A stretch of 64,000 bases of DNA from contig JBCCTQ010000004.1 in assembly GCA_039198225.1 (NCBI GenBank), positions 1-64,000 on the forward strand, given 5' to 3'. A program made the position numbers and the translations under genes. The notes below the pieces were generated by a model. That model worked only from the letters and a program-made list of their open reading frames with translations, was not told where the DNA came from and did not search any database. Of the stretch, positions 16,977 through 25,624 are shown one piece after another (the stretch's first letter is position 1; every line of letters begins with the position of its first letter). This stretch comes from JASJAR01 sp039198225. GTDB taxonomy: Bacteria > Pseudomonadota > Alphaproteobacteria > Rhodobacterales > Rhodobacteraceae.

Positions 16977-18668
16977 ATGAGCGATCTCTCCCAACGTATC
17001 GCCGCCGCCCGAGGGGATGACCCTGCCGACCTCGTCTTGCGGGGGGCGAGACGGTTCAACCTCATCACCGGTGAGATGCTCGACGGCGATGTGGCAATCC
17101 TCGGGGACCGGATCGTCGGGGTCGGGGAGGCCTATGAGGCCGAAACCGTGCTCGATGTGGCGGGGAAGATCCTCGTTCCGGGGTTCATCGACACCCATCT
17201 TCACATCGAAAGCTCCCTCGTCACCCCCCATGAGTTTGACCGTTGCGTCCTGCCCTTGGGCGTGACCACAGCAATTTGCGACCCCCACGAGATCGCCAAT
17301 GTGATCGGCGCCGACGGGATCCGCTATTTCCAGACCGCGAGCCGGGAGACACTGATAGATATCCGCGTCCAGATCCCGTCCTGCGTACCCTCGACCGACA
17401 TGGAGACCTCCGGCGCGACCTTGAGCGCGGCGGATCTCGCCCCGCTCCGGGGCCATCCGTCGGGGATCGGGCTCGCGGAGTTCATGAACTATCCCGGCGT
17501 AATCCACCGTGATCCAGGCTCTATGGAAAAGCTGGAACTCTTTGCAGGCGGCCATATTGACGGCCATGCGCCTCTTCTCTCGGGGCGGGACCTCAATGCC
17601 TATATCGCCGCCGGGATCCGGACCGAGCATGAAGCCACGAGCGAGAAAGAGGCCCTGGAGAAGCTCCAAAAGGGGCTTCGCATTCTCATCCGGGAAGGCT
17701 CTGTCTCGAAAGATCTCGCCGCCCTCGGCCCGATCCTCACCGAACGGACCGCGCCCTATATTTGCCTTTGCACCGATGACCGGAACCCCCTCGATATCGC
17801 CGAGGAAGGCCATCTCGACCATATGATCCGCACCCTCATCGCCCAGGGCACGCCGCCCTTGGCCGCCTACCGCGCCGCCTCACTGTCGGCCGCCGAAGCG
17901 TTCGGCCTCAAAGACCGGGGGCTCCTTGCCCCAGGGCTTCGCGCCGATATCGTGGTGATCGACAGGCTCGAAGAATGCCGGGCCGAGATGGTGATTGCCG
18001 GCGGAGAGGTCGTCGGAGACGAGGCGTTTGCGGCGCGACGTGTCACCCCGCCGGTGGGGCGGGGCTCAGTTAAGGCGCCGCGCCTTAAGCCCCAAGACTT
18101 CCGGGCGACGTCGAACCGGGAAGACGCCGATGTCATTGGGATCATCGAGGGCAAGATCCTCACCGAACATTTGCACATTGAGATCCCGCTCGTCGACGGC
18201 GACCAGCCGCCAGACACGGGCCGCGATCTGATGCGCGTCGGCGTGGTCGAGCGCCACGGGAAGAACGGCAACATCGCTACGGGGTTTGTGAAAGGGATTG
18301 GGATGCAGGCCGGGGCGATTGCCGCGACCGTTTGCCATGACCATCACAACATCATCGCAGTGGGGGCGGATTATTCCGACATGGCGCTGGCGGCGAACCG
18401 GCTCTCGGAGATCGAGGGGGGGTATGCGGTGGCGCGAGACGGCGAGATACTGGCCGAATTGGCACTCCCGGTGGCGGGGCTCATGAGCCTTTTGTCCTTC
18501 GAAGAGGTGCGGGCGGAATTGGTCGCCCTTCGCGCGGCAGCAAAGTCCTTGGGCGTAACCTTGGGGGAGCCGTTTTTACAGCTCTCCTTCCTTGCGCTCC
18601 CGGTGATCCCTGCGCTCAAGATCACCGACCGCGGCCTGGTCGATGTGGCGCGGTTCGAGATTATCTGA
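16977..18668 (+). CDS. ade: Adenine deaminase
   Basis: A 563-residue amidohydrolase with the full family pattern: PGFIDTHLHIESSLVTPHEF (metal ligands HxH plus Glu), GVTTAICDPHEIANV, a central IRTEHEATS segment, CTDDRNPLDIAEEGHLD, and the C-terminal Ade-specific FVKGIGMQAGAIA and TVCHDHHNI. It hydrolyses adenine to hypoxanthine and ammonia. Downstream on the opposite strand are PuuD and HIU hydrolase, so this is a purine salvage/catabolism cluster. The last 93 bases are overlapped antisense by the unusually long puuD reading frame. Confidence 0.95.
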   Translation: MSDLSQRIAAARGDDPADLVLRGARRFNLITGEMLDGDVAILGDRIVGVGEAYEAETVLDVAGKILVPGFIDTHLHIESSLVTPHEFDRCVLPLGVTTAICDPHEIANVIGADGIRYFQTASRETLIDIRVQIPSCVPSTDMETSGATLSAADLAPLRGHPSGIGLAEFMNYPGVIHRDPGSMEKLELFAGGHIDGHAPLLSGRDLNAYIAAGIRTEHEATSEKEALEKLQKGLRILIREGSVSKDLAALGPILTERTAPYICLCTDDRNPLDIAEEGHLDHMIRTLIAQGTPPLAAYRAASLSAAEAFGLKDRGLLAPGLRADIVVIDRLEECRAEMVIAGGEVVGDEAFAARRVTPPVGRGSVKAPRLKPQDFRATSNREDADVIGIIEGKILTEHLHIEIPLVDGDQPPDTGRDLMRVGVVERHGKNGNIATGFVKGIGMQAGAIAATVCHDHHNIIAVGADYSDMALAANRLSEIEGGYAVARDGEILAELALPVAGLMSLLSFEEVRAELVALRAAAKSLGVTLGEPFLQLSFLALPVIPALKITDRGLVDVARFEII

Positions 18669-20027
18669 CTTGGCTTTGCCGTCGGGGTGACGTGTGAAGT
18701 GCGGCCCCTGACCCTGGTTGGGGGTGAAGCCCCCTCCCGGGGGGAGGGTCGGGGACTGCCCGATTGTGTCTATCGGGCGGGAAGCCTCAGCGGTTTCGAG
18801 ATCGACCTCGCCGATGCTTTCGAACCAAGCCCGCACCAAAGCCCTCTCTTCGGGCTCCATCGCCGAAATGTTGCCCGGCGGCATCGCGCGGGACCGCCCT
18901 GATTGGAGATAGATGTCGCGCGCATAGCGGGCGATTTCGACTTCCGTGTCGAGCCGTACACCCTTCGGCGGCCACTGAAACCAGGCAAATACCGGTTCGG
19001 CCGCGTGGCACATGGCGCATCGGCCCATCACCACCTGGCTCACCTCCTCGAAGTCCGGCGCGGCCATGGCGCGGACCACATGGGGCGGGAGGGTCGACGA
19101 TGCCTCCTCGTAGGGATCCTCATAGAAAGGCCCCGAAGACAGCCACATGATGATCACGAAAATCACTGTCGTGACACCCCAAGTCCAATGGGGGTTGCCC
19201 TTCCGCGCGTGCAAGCTGTTAAAATAGTGCCGGATCGTCACGCCCATGAGAAACACCAGAGCCGCGATCAGCCAGTTCCACTCGGTCGCAAAGGCCAAGG
19301 GGTAATGGTTCGACAGCATCAGAAAGATCACCGGCAGGGTGAGGTAATTGTTGTGGGTCGAGCGGAGCTTTGCGATCTGGCCGTATTTCGCGTCGGGCAC
19401 CCGGCCGGCCTTCAGATCGGCGACGACGATCTTTTGGTTGGGGATGATGATGTGGGCGACGTTGGCCGTCATAATCGTGGCGGTGAAGGCGCCGAGGTGT
19501 AAAAGCGCGGCTCGGCCCGTGAACACCTGGTCATACCCCCAGGCCATGGCGAGAATGATCAGGAAAAGGATCACCATCAGCAAGGTCGGGCGTTGGCCGA
19601 GGGGGCTTTTGCAGAGCCTGTCATAAAGCACCCAACCCACGACGAGGGACGCTGCCGAGATCGCGATGGCCTGCCAGACCGACAGATCAACCTTTTCGTA
19701 GTCGATGAGGTAGATCTCTGCCCCGGCCCAATAGAGCACCGCCATCAGGGCCACCCCCGAGGCCCAAGTCGCGTAGCTTTCCCATTTAAACCAGGTCAGA
19801 TGCTCCGGCATGTTGGGGGGTGCGACGAGGTATTTTTGGATGTGGTAGAAGCCGCCGCCATGGACCTGCCATTCCTCCCCATCGGCGGGGCCGGGAATGC
19901 GGCGGTTGAGCCCAAGATCGAGGGCGATGAAGTAAAACGAGGATCCGATCCAAGCGATCGCCGTGATCACATGGAGCCACCGCGCCGCGAAGGCGAGCCA
20001 CTCCCAGAACACGGCGAGGTCGTACAT
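18576..20027 (-). CDS. puuD: Urate hydroxylase PuuD (membrane, cytochrome c-linked), extended C-terminus
   Basis: A 483-residue inner-membrane protein. It opens MYDLAVFWEWLAFAARWLHV, ITAIAWIGSSFYFIALD, has about eight membrane helices, and ends with a cytochrome c-type heme motif (GRCAMCHAAEP) and PPGNISAMEPEERALVRAWF. PuuD oxidises urate to 5-hydroxyisourate in genomes that lack soluble uricase; the product is used by the HIU hydrolase encoded immediately upstream with no gap (TAG then ATG). About 60 residues after position 420 are atypical. They are translated from a palindromic repeat (18720-18762) and then antisense to the end of ade. The true C-terminus probably ended near RPIDTIGQ before element insertion or stop loss. 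Confidence 0.88.
   Translation of the reverse strand: MYDLAVFWEWLAFAARWLHVITAIAWIGSSFYFIALDLGLNRRIPGPADGEEWQVHGGGFYHIQKYLVAPPNMPEHLTWFKWESYATWASGVALMAVLYWAGAEIYLIDYEKVDLSVWQAIAISAASLVVGWVLYDRLCKSPLGQRPTLLMVILFLIILAMAWGYDQVFTGRAALLHLGAFTATIMTANVAHIIIPNQKIVVADLKAGRVPDAKYGQIAKLRSTHNNYLTLPVIFLMLSNHYPLAFATEWNWLIAALVFLMGVTIRHYFNSLHARKGNPHWTWGVTTVIFVIIMWLSSGPFYEDPYEEASSTLPPHVVRAMAAPDFEEVSQVVMGRCAMCHAAEPVFAWFQWPPKGVRLDTEVEIARYARDIYLQSGRSRAMPPGNISAMEPEERALVRAWFESIGEVDLETAEASRPIDTIGQSPTLPPGGGFTPNQGQGPHFTRHPDGKAKSDNLEPRHIDQAAVGDLERRDHRERKEGEL
18720..18762. repeat. Palindromic element inside the puuD 3' end
   Basis: GGGGG-TGAAG-CCCCC (18720-18734) and CCCTCCC/GGGAGGG (18732-18738 with 18742-18748) overlap, followed by TCGGGGACTGCCCGA. 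Read in the other direction the order GGGCAGTCCCCGACCCTC..CCCGGGAGGG resembles the first part of the 15555-15639 element. Here it lies within the open frame of puuD and adds a Pro/Gly-rich tail. Confidence 0.5.
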
Positions 20028-20369
20028 CTAGCTGCCCCGGTAGGTCGAATATCCGAACGGCGAGAGGAGGAGCGGCACATGGTAGTGCCCCTCGGCCATG
20101 GCAAAGCGGATCGGGATCTCGTCGAGAAACGTATCGGGAAGCTCGGCCGCCCGGAGATACTCTCCGGCATGGAACACGAGTTCATAGGTCCCCGCTTCGA
20201 ACACCGCTTCGGGTAACATCGCCAGATCGGTCCGCCCGTCGGCATTGGTCACCCGCTCGCCCCGCTGGTCGCGGCGCCCGTCGCCCAGGAGAAAGAGCTC
20301 GATCCGAAGCCCGGCCGCGGGCATGCCCCGCGCCGTGTCGAGCACATGGGTTGTGAGATATCCCGCCAT
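20028..20369 (-). CDS. uraH: 5-hydroxyisourate hydrolase
   Basis: A 113-residue transthyretin-like enzyme: MAGYLTTHVLDTARGMPAAGLRI at the start and the family C-terminal signature YSTYRGS at the end, with conserved His, Arg and His positions (THVLD, the RIEL region, and YHVPLLLSP). It converts 5-hydroxyisourate to OHCU in urate breakdown. The start at 20369 follows GAGG at 6 bases and matches the family's usual N-terminus; ATGs at 20372 and 20393 are possible. The stop abuts the puuD start, so the two steps are translationally coupled. OHCU decarboxylase, the next enzyme, is not in the window. Confidence 0.94.
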   Translation of the reverse strand: MAGYLTTHVLDTARGMPAAGLRIELFLLGDGRRDQRGERVTNADGRTDLAMLPEAVFEAGTYELVFHAGEYLRAAELPDTFLDEIPIRFAMAEGHYHVPLLLSPFGYSTYRGS

Positions 20370-20738
20370 CATCGCCCTCGCATCTTGAGGCATGGTCGCC
20401 CCAGGGCGCGAGGAGACCAAGATTTGGGGGCCCCGACAAGATGTCGAAACGGCGCGCAGGCGCAAAGGGCCGTCGAGGTTCCCAGCCTGCACCGACCGGG
20501 CCATGTGCGCTTAGGGATTGGGCGCCGAAAGGCCGCTCCTGCCTTGGCGGAGCGAAGAATGCTAAGGCCATGGCAAATGGCACCCGCCGGAATACGGCCG
20601 CTGAAACACAAGGAAGGCAGTTCGGGCTGGCCAGGCGGCCAGGCACCTATTGATCAGATTTCACCGCAAATTCGGTGTAATCACCTCGATTGGGCCCGAT
20701 TTATCGACAATAGACCCAAATCCGACGCCGAAACGGCC
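20370..20738. other. Gene-free stretch upstream of uraH
   Basis: 369 bases with no convincing gene. It should contain the promoter for uraH-puuD on the minus strand and the transcript end of the small lipoprotein gene. A short inverted repeat CACCG-CAAATT-CGGTG lies at 20662-20677. No terminator with a T run and no clear operator were seen. Confidence 0.4.
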
Positions 20739-20882
20739 TTACCACTCAAACGTGCGACCGAAGAACAGATCGCCTTTGGAATTGATCGGCCAGCGCTCAA
20801 CTTCCATCATGCTCTGGTCAAATTCCCCGCCAACACAACCGGTTAGAACCGAAATTAGCAAAACAGCAAACACAACACGCAT
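20739..20882 (-). CDS. Small lipoprotein (47 residues)
   Basis: A short frame starting MRVVFAVLLISVLTGCVGGEF has a basic start, hydrophobic stretch and a lipobox ISVLTGC with Cys16, followed by about 32 mature residues (VERWPINSKGDLFFGRTFEW at the end). AAGGGGG lies just upstream of the ATG at 20882. The mature part has no recognised domain. It stands alone between uraH and the kinase operon and points away from the latter. The signal and ribosome site support a real gene, but its size keeps confidence moderate. Confidence 0.55.
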   Translation of the reverse strand: MRVVFAVLLISVLTGCVGGEFDQSMMEVERWPINSKGDLFFGRTFEW

Positions 20883-21472
20883 CTGCGGCCCCCTTCGCAA
20901 GACCACTGTGTCTAAAGGATACGCAGAAAATCCTTGCCAATCACTTTTTGATTTTTCGAAAAATCGCGGTCGAATGCCGCGCGTCCCGTCGAGAGGCCCG
21001 ATTTGGGCGGGATCCGTCGGCCAAGCGGCCGGGATCAGCTTAGCGGCCCTGCGCCCCTCAATGACCGATTGCGACCCGCCCCTGGAGACCTCCAGCGTTG
21101 CCGTCAAAAACACGGTCCACATCTCTCCGAGAAACTGTTTTTGGAACGTAGACGAAGCTCAGAAGACTTCGAATTGAATGGTTAACCCGTTATTAACCTT
21201 ACGCTAATTGCGAAATCCTACCCCGGAGAAGGTTCGTCCCGGCGAGATTTGCTCTTTTTTCCAACGGTTTGCCGTTCCGTCTCTAGCTCGGACACCAATG
21301 GGCCGGCGGTTGCCCGGTCGTTTCGAGATCGCGAACAAACGGCAGCACAGACTGAAACTTACCAACTCCGACAAAACAACGACATTTTTCGGCCATTTTT
21401 TTCAGTTCTTTAGCTTTTCAGAGTGTTACGTGCGTCCCCCGTGCCCCCGCACCCTTACAAATCGCGATCGCT
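20883..21472. promoter_or_regulatory. Long upstream region of the kinase operon
   Basis: About 590 bases without a credible gene, turning AT-rich from about 21120. It holds the CtrA-type site at 21182-21197 and A/T runs (for example 21385-21425) just before the kinase start. No strong ribosome site precedes ATG 21473. The length and base composition suggest a complex promoter. Confidence 0.45.
21182..21197 (+). promoter_or_regulatory. CtrA-type binding site, TTAA-N7-TTAAC
   Basis: TTAACCCGTTATTAAC fits the alphaproteobacterial CtrA consensus exactly: TTAA, seven bases, TTAAC. It is embedded in a perfect 6-base inverted repeat (GGTTAA..TTAACC, 21180-21198). It lies about 275 bases upstream of the kinase start and 300 upstream of the divergent lipoprotein gene. 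Such AT-rich sites are rare in this GC-rich window. Confidence 0.5.
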
Positions 21473-23905
21473 ATGGTGAGAAGTCCAGTAGAGAATACTG
21501 ATTTTGAGGAAACGATCGACGACGACGAATTCGTCGATGAGTTGACTCCAGGAACGACGCTTTGCGGCGGTCAGTATCGGATTGTCGATTTTCTCAATGC
21601 CGGTGGTTTCGGGATCACCTACATCGCGCGCGACGCGCTTGAACGCACCGTGGTCATCAAAGAGTGTTTCCCTGAGAACCTCTGCCGCCGGAGCGGGCGG
21701 GGCAATGTCCGCCCGCGGAGCCGGAGCCACATCAACGAATTTGGGTCGATCGTCCGGCTCTTCGTCCAAGAGGCGAAGACGCTCGCGATGTTCCAACATC
21801 CCAATATCGTCAGCGTCCACCAGGTGTTTGAAGAGAAGAACACCGCCTACATGGTCCTCGAATTCATCGATGGTCGCGACCTCTTGGATTGCGCCGAAAG
21901 CGGCGAGAACGTCTACAGCCCGCAGGAAATCGAGCATTTTCTCCGCGGCCTGCTCGACGCCGTGGGCCTGATCCACGCCCATGGGATCCTTCACCGGGAC
22001 ATCTCTCCCGACAACATTCTCATCGATCCGGCCAAACGGCCGGTCCTCATCGATTTCGGCGCTGCCCGGGAAGAAGCGTCGCGGAAAAGCCGGATGCTTA
22101 CGGCGATGCGGGTCGTCAAGGACGGGTATTCGCCCCAGGAATTCTACATTCCGGGCAGCAAACAGGGCCCAACGGCCGACCTCTATGCTTTGGCGGCGAG
22201 TTTTTACCACCTGATCACCAATCGGCTGGCCGTAGACAGCCAGACCCGTCTTTCCGAGGTGGCATCGGGGGGGACTGACCCATACGAGCCGCTGCGCGGC
22301 CGGGTCGAAGGCTATTCCGACGAGTTTCTCGGCGCCATCGACCAAGCCATGGCCATCGTGCCCGCCGACCGGATCCAAAGTGCGAATGACTGGATCGCGA
22401 TCCTCGATGGCCAGGGCAAGCCCGCGGCGGCCGCAAATTCTCAAAGCGCTGTGACCGCTTCGGACCCTGCGAAGGCAGGCGGCGGTGGGATGAAATTCGC
22501 CCTGGTCGCCGGCGTTGCAATCGCTGCGATCGGTATCGGTGGATATGCCGCGTTCCAACTAAACGAGAACGCTCAAGCCGAACGCACGGCAATATCTGAA
22601 TTCCCGGCCCCGCCGCCGGTCCGGCCCCAGAGCCTAGAGACCAACGCAGAGCCCGCCACCGGCCTTCCCGCCGGCATCGGCCAAATCGGGGTCAGCGTCG
22701 CAGAAGCGCCCCGTCCGGCAGAGGATGCCGCCGAGGACGACATCGCAGCGGCTCTCGGCGAGACGGCCGTGGGTGATCCGGCCATAGAAACAGTGAGCGG
22801 GCTCGGCGCCCAGGCCCCAACGGGCGAAGTCTCTGGTCTTGCAGGGCTTTCCGCACCGGAAACAGCCCCTGACTTGGCCGCCGCGCTCCAAATCGCAGCT
22901 CTTCCTTCCATCGCCACGGAAGGTTTGGGCGACGGGACAATCGCCGGTGGCATCGCCACTGCACCCCTGCCCGTCGAACTTGAAGGCGAAGCGCCGATGG
23001 TCGATATCGTCGCCGGTCTCGACACCGGTCAGACCGAAACGGCGGGGGTCGGAGATACCGAGGCTGAGCGCCGTCCCACCATTGTGGAGGCGGTCTCGTT
23101 CCGGCCGACCCCAGATTGGCTTCCCGAGGTCACCGCCGCCGAGCGCGCAACACCGGCCCTTCCGCCAGAGCTTGCCGCCGAACCGGCCGTGCCGGGCCTC
23201 GCTCTTGCGCGTCTCGGTTCGATCCCCGCCGCGGCCGAGACCGTGGCAGCCCCGGCGCTCGACGGTGCAGCCCCCATCGTGGCCGCCCTGCCCCGCAACG
23301 AATATCCGCCGCTCAATTTCGTCGAAATCGAGCCGGCGACTCCGACGGTTCAGCCCCAACCCACCGCCGACGCGATGGCCAAACTCATCACGGCCTGGGC
23401 GCCCAAAATCGAGGCCGACAATCCGTTTACCCAGGACGGCCCGGCCTGGCGGGTGGGCGAAGTGAATGGGATCGCGGTTAACAACATGGCCGAGTTCAAA
23501 GCCGCCGCCCGGCAATCGGTGGCCTATGAAGGACAAAGCGAAATAGACCTCACCATTGGCCTCCGCGCCTTCGGGACGGCCGGTCTTGCCGAACGGGTGT
23601 GGACCCTGCCGGTGGTGCAGGAAACGATCCTGCCCGACGGGACCACGTTCGAAACCCGCTACGACGGGAACGGCTGGGTGACCGAAGTGGCCGCCCTCGC
23701 TCCGGGCGCTTCGAGCGTTCTCGTGGTCGGCGATGTGATCGAAGGCGAAGTACAAAGTTCCTACAGCTTCACCGATCGGAAATCTGTGGCGTTTCTACTG
23801 GCCAACGAGCTCGACGCCGGCCGCACATCCTTCACTTTTGTCGTAAATCGCGACGGCGCCAATTGGGTGGCGAACCTCCGCGTCGATCTCAATTCTGAAT
23901 CCTAA
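21473..23905 (+). CDS. Transmembrane Ser/Thr protein kinase with periplasmic PDZ-like tail
   Basis: An 810-residue Hanks-type kinase. The N-terminal catalytic domain (about 30-310) has a glycine loop NAGGFGITY, Lys63 in VIKE, Glu100, the catalytic loop HRDISPDN (Asp176, Asn181) and DFG at 194-196, so it should be active. One membrane helix follows (KFALVAGVAIAAIGIGGYAA, about 341-361). The outer part has a long Ala/Pro/Glu-rich linker (about 365-640) and a C-terminal region with PDZ-like pieces (WRVGEVNGIAVNNMAEFKA; GWVTEVAALAPGASSVLVVG). It heads an operon with FHA, PP2C, P-loop and roadblock-like genes. HRDISPDN and IPGSKQGP-type activation sequences resemble proteobacterial kinases seen near T6SS-linked signalling genes, but no secretion genes are here. 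Confidence 0.9.
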   Translation: MVRSPVENTDFEETIDDDEFVDELTPGTTLCGGQYRIVDFLNAGGFGITYIARDALERTVVIKECFPENLCRRSGRGNVRPRSRSHINEFGSIVRLFVQEAKTLAMFQHPNIVSVHQVFEEKNTAYMVLEFIDGRDLLDCAESGENVYSPQEIEHFLRGLLDAVGLIHAHGILHRDISPDNILIDPAKRPVLIDFGAAREEASRKSRMLTAMRVVKDGYSPQEFYIPGSKQGPTADLYALAASFYHLITNRLAVDSQTRLSEVASGGTDPYEPLRGRVEGYSDEFLGAIDQAMAIVPADRIQSANDWIAILDGQGKPAAAANSQSAVTASDPAKAGGGGMKFALVAGVAIAAIGIGGYAAFQLNENAQAERTAISEFPAPPPVRPQSLETNAEPATGLPAGIGQIGVSVAEAPRPAEDAAEDDIAAALGETAVGDPAIETVSGLGAQAPTGEVSGLAGLSAPETAPDLAAALQIAALPSIATEGLGDGTIAGGIATAPLPVELEGEAPMVDIVAGLDTGQTETAGVGDTEAERRPTIVEAVSFRPTPDWLPEVTAAERATPALPPELAAEPAVPGLALARLGSIPAAAETVAAPALDGAAPIVAALPRNEYPPLNFVEIEPATPTVQPQPTADAMAKLITAWAPKIEADNPFTQDGPAWRVGEVNGIAVNNMAEFKAAARQSVAYEGQSEIDLTIGLRAFGTAGLAERVWTLPVVQETILPDGTTFETRYDGNGWVTEVAALAPGASSVLVVGDVIEGEVQSSYSFTDRKSVAFLLANELDAGRTSFTFVVNRDGANWVANLRVDLNSES

Positions 23906-23927
23906 CGGACTAAAAGGCGACCTCATC

Positions 23928-24629
23928 ATGAAATTCATCCCGTCGTTCTTTGGACAGAAGGCGAAATCCCCGCAACCGGGCGACCTGGATGCGAGTGCTC
24001 AAACTTTGGCTCCCCCACAGGCTGACGAAGCTCCGATCGCGCCGGACGGCGAAGGCATGCCCGGCCGACCTTCGGGCGCTGCGCGGTTCCGCGGCGAAGC
24101 GGGCGGTGCGGTTGAGCAGGTCAACGAAGATCGCAAAAAGCGCCAGCGCCGCGGCAAAACCCGCCTGATGGGTTTCGAAAACGAAGCCGCCGGCGCCGAT
24201 CCGTTCCAGGACGCCACACAGGCGTCCGCCACAACGAGCCAGGTCAAATTTCCCGTCGGTTGGCTGGTGGTCATCGCCGGTCCGGGCCGGGGTGAACACT
24301 TCGCGTTGTCCGCCGGTCTTTCGACCATCGGGCGGGGCGACGACCAGGCCGTGCAGCTCGATTTCGGCGACACTGCCATTTCGCGTCACAACCATGCCGC
24401 CATCGTCTTTGATCCCACCGATCAGGGCTTTGTGCTGGGCCATGGAAGCAAGGCCAATATCGTGCGCCTCAATGACAAGCCCCTGATCTCGAACGAGGCC
24501 ATCATCGACGGCGACCGGATAAGTTTGGGTGAAACGGTGCTGCAACTCGTCACGTTCTGCGGCGAGACGTTCAGCTGGGACAGCGATATCGACGGCGAGG
24601 AGGACGACGATGATATGGCGATCGCCTAA
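23928..24629 (+). CDS. FHA-domain protein with candidate phospho-threonine N-terminal motif
   Basis: A 233-residue soluble protein. Residues 110-210 form an FHA domain (LSTIGRGDD with Gly135-Arg136, AISRHNHAAIV with Ser152-Arg153-His156, Asn182 in RLNDKPL), which binds phospho-threonine peptides. The N-terminal 100 residues are disordered and include a basic patch followed by a single threonine, RRGKTRLMGFEN (Thr78), preceding the FHA domain much as the phosphosite of GarA does. The C-terminus is very acidic (DGEEDDDD). It is likely a substrate and adaptor for the kinase encoded 22 bases upstream; that link is inferred. Its stop lies inside the start of the phosphatase gene. Confidence 0.88.
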   Translation: MKFIPSFFGQKAKSPQPGDLDASAQTLAPPQADEAPIAPDGEGMPGRPSGAARFRGEAGGAVEQVNEDRKKRQRRGKTRLMGFENEAAGADPFQDATQASATTSQVKFPVGWLVVIAGPGRGEHFALSAGLSTIGRGDDQAVQLDFGDTAISRHNHAAIVFDPTDQGFVLGHGSKANIVRLNDKPLISNEAIIDGDRISLGETVLQLVTFCGETFSWDSDIDGEEDDDDMAIA

Positions 24630-25614
24630 GCCGCGATACGACGTCGCCTCGGCAATCCGCCACGGCGCGTGCGAACTCCAAGAGGACGCGCTCGTCACGG
24701 ATTTCACGTCCGGGGCCGACAGCGGGATCGTTGTCTTAGCCGACGGAATGGGCGGCCATGCGGCGGGAGATATCGCCTCCAAAATCGTCGTGACGGAAGT
24801 CTTCAGCGAATTGAAATTCCACTCCGCGACCTTTGCCGAGCGCGAGCCGGAGATCCCCACCTTCATGCGGAACGCGGCCAGCGTGGCGAATGACGTGGTC
24901 GGCCAATATGTCGACGAAAACCCACGCGCCAAGGGCATGGGGGCCACGCTTGTTGCGCTCGTGATGGTCGAGCATCGGCTCTATTGGGTCTCCATCGGAG
25001 ACTCGCCGCTCTATCTCCTTCGGGACGGGGTTTTGCACCAGATCAACGAAGACCATTCGATGTCCAAACAGGTGGATTTCATGGTCGAGCGAGGCCTGAT
25101 CACGCCTGAAAAGGCGAGGACCCAGCGAAACTGTTTGACCTCGGCGGTTGTCGGGCGGGCGATCCCGAAAACGGATCTTCCATCCGAGCCCCTGGACGTG
25201 CGCCTCGGCGACATCGTGGTCGCCGCAAGCGACGGTCTCCAATTCCTCGACGACGCCAAGATCTCGGGGATCCTTCACCGCTATCGTCGGCGCTCAAGCG
25301 CGGAGATTGCGGAACGGCTCGTCGATGAACTCGATACGCTCGATCACCCCGATCAGGACAATATTTCCCTCGCGGTCATCAAGCTCAACCACCTCGATCC
25401 GGTTATCCGGGCCTCGTTGCCCAAGCGCGAAGCCCATTACTCCTCCGTCTTTGTTGAAGATGATGACGACGATTTCGACCTCGAAGATGCCGATCGCGGC
25501 GAGGTCGTCGCGCTTTATCCGGACGGCGAGGGGGACGACGCGGAAACGACTTTCAAGGACACCGACCAAAACACCTCCAAGACCCAGGAAACGTCGGTCT
25601 CAACCGTAGGCTAG
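24610..25614 (+). CDS. PP2C-family protein phosphatase
   Basis: A 334-residue phosphatase. After MIWRSPKPRYDVASAIRHG come the PP2C motifs: ELQEDALVTDF, VLADGMGGHAAGDIAS (metal-binding Asp45-Gly46), GMGATLVALVMVEHRLYWVSIGDSPLYLL, LTSAVVGRAI, DIVVAASDGL and HPDQDNISLAVI, with all metal-binding aspartates present. A C-terminal acidic tail of about 60 residues (VEDDDDDFDLEDADRGEV) is unusual. It overlaps the FHA gene by 20 bases and has GAGGAGG 7 bases before the start. It should dephosphorylate the kinase, the FHA protein or other partners of the module. Confidence 0.93.
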   Translation: MIWRSPKPRYDVASAIRHGACELQEDALVTDFTSGADSGIVVLADGMGGHAAGDIASKIVVTEVFSELKFHSATFAEREPEIPTFMRNAASVANDVVGQYVDENPRAKGMGATLVALVMVEHRLYWVSIGDSPLYLLRDGVLHQINEDHSMSKQVDFMVERGLITPEKARTQRNCLTSAVVGRAIPKTDLPSEPLDVRLGDIVVAASDGLQFLDDAKISGILHRYRRRSSAEIAERLVDELDTLDHPDQDNISLAVIKLNHLDPVIRASLPKREAHYSSVFVEDDDDDFDLEDADRGEVVALYPDGEGDDAETTFKDTDQNTSKTQETSVSTVG

Positions 25615-25624
25615 GGGCGCCGCC

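Noticed and set aside
20900..21122. N-terminal extension of the small lipoprotein to 127 residues.
   Set aside because: The extension would bury a typical lipoprotein signal inside the protein; the short start has a good ribosome site.
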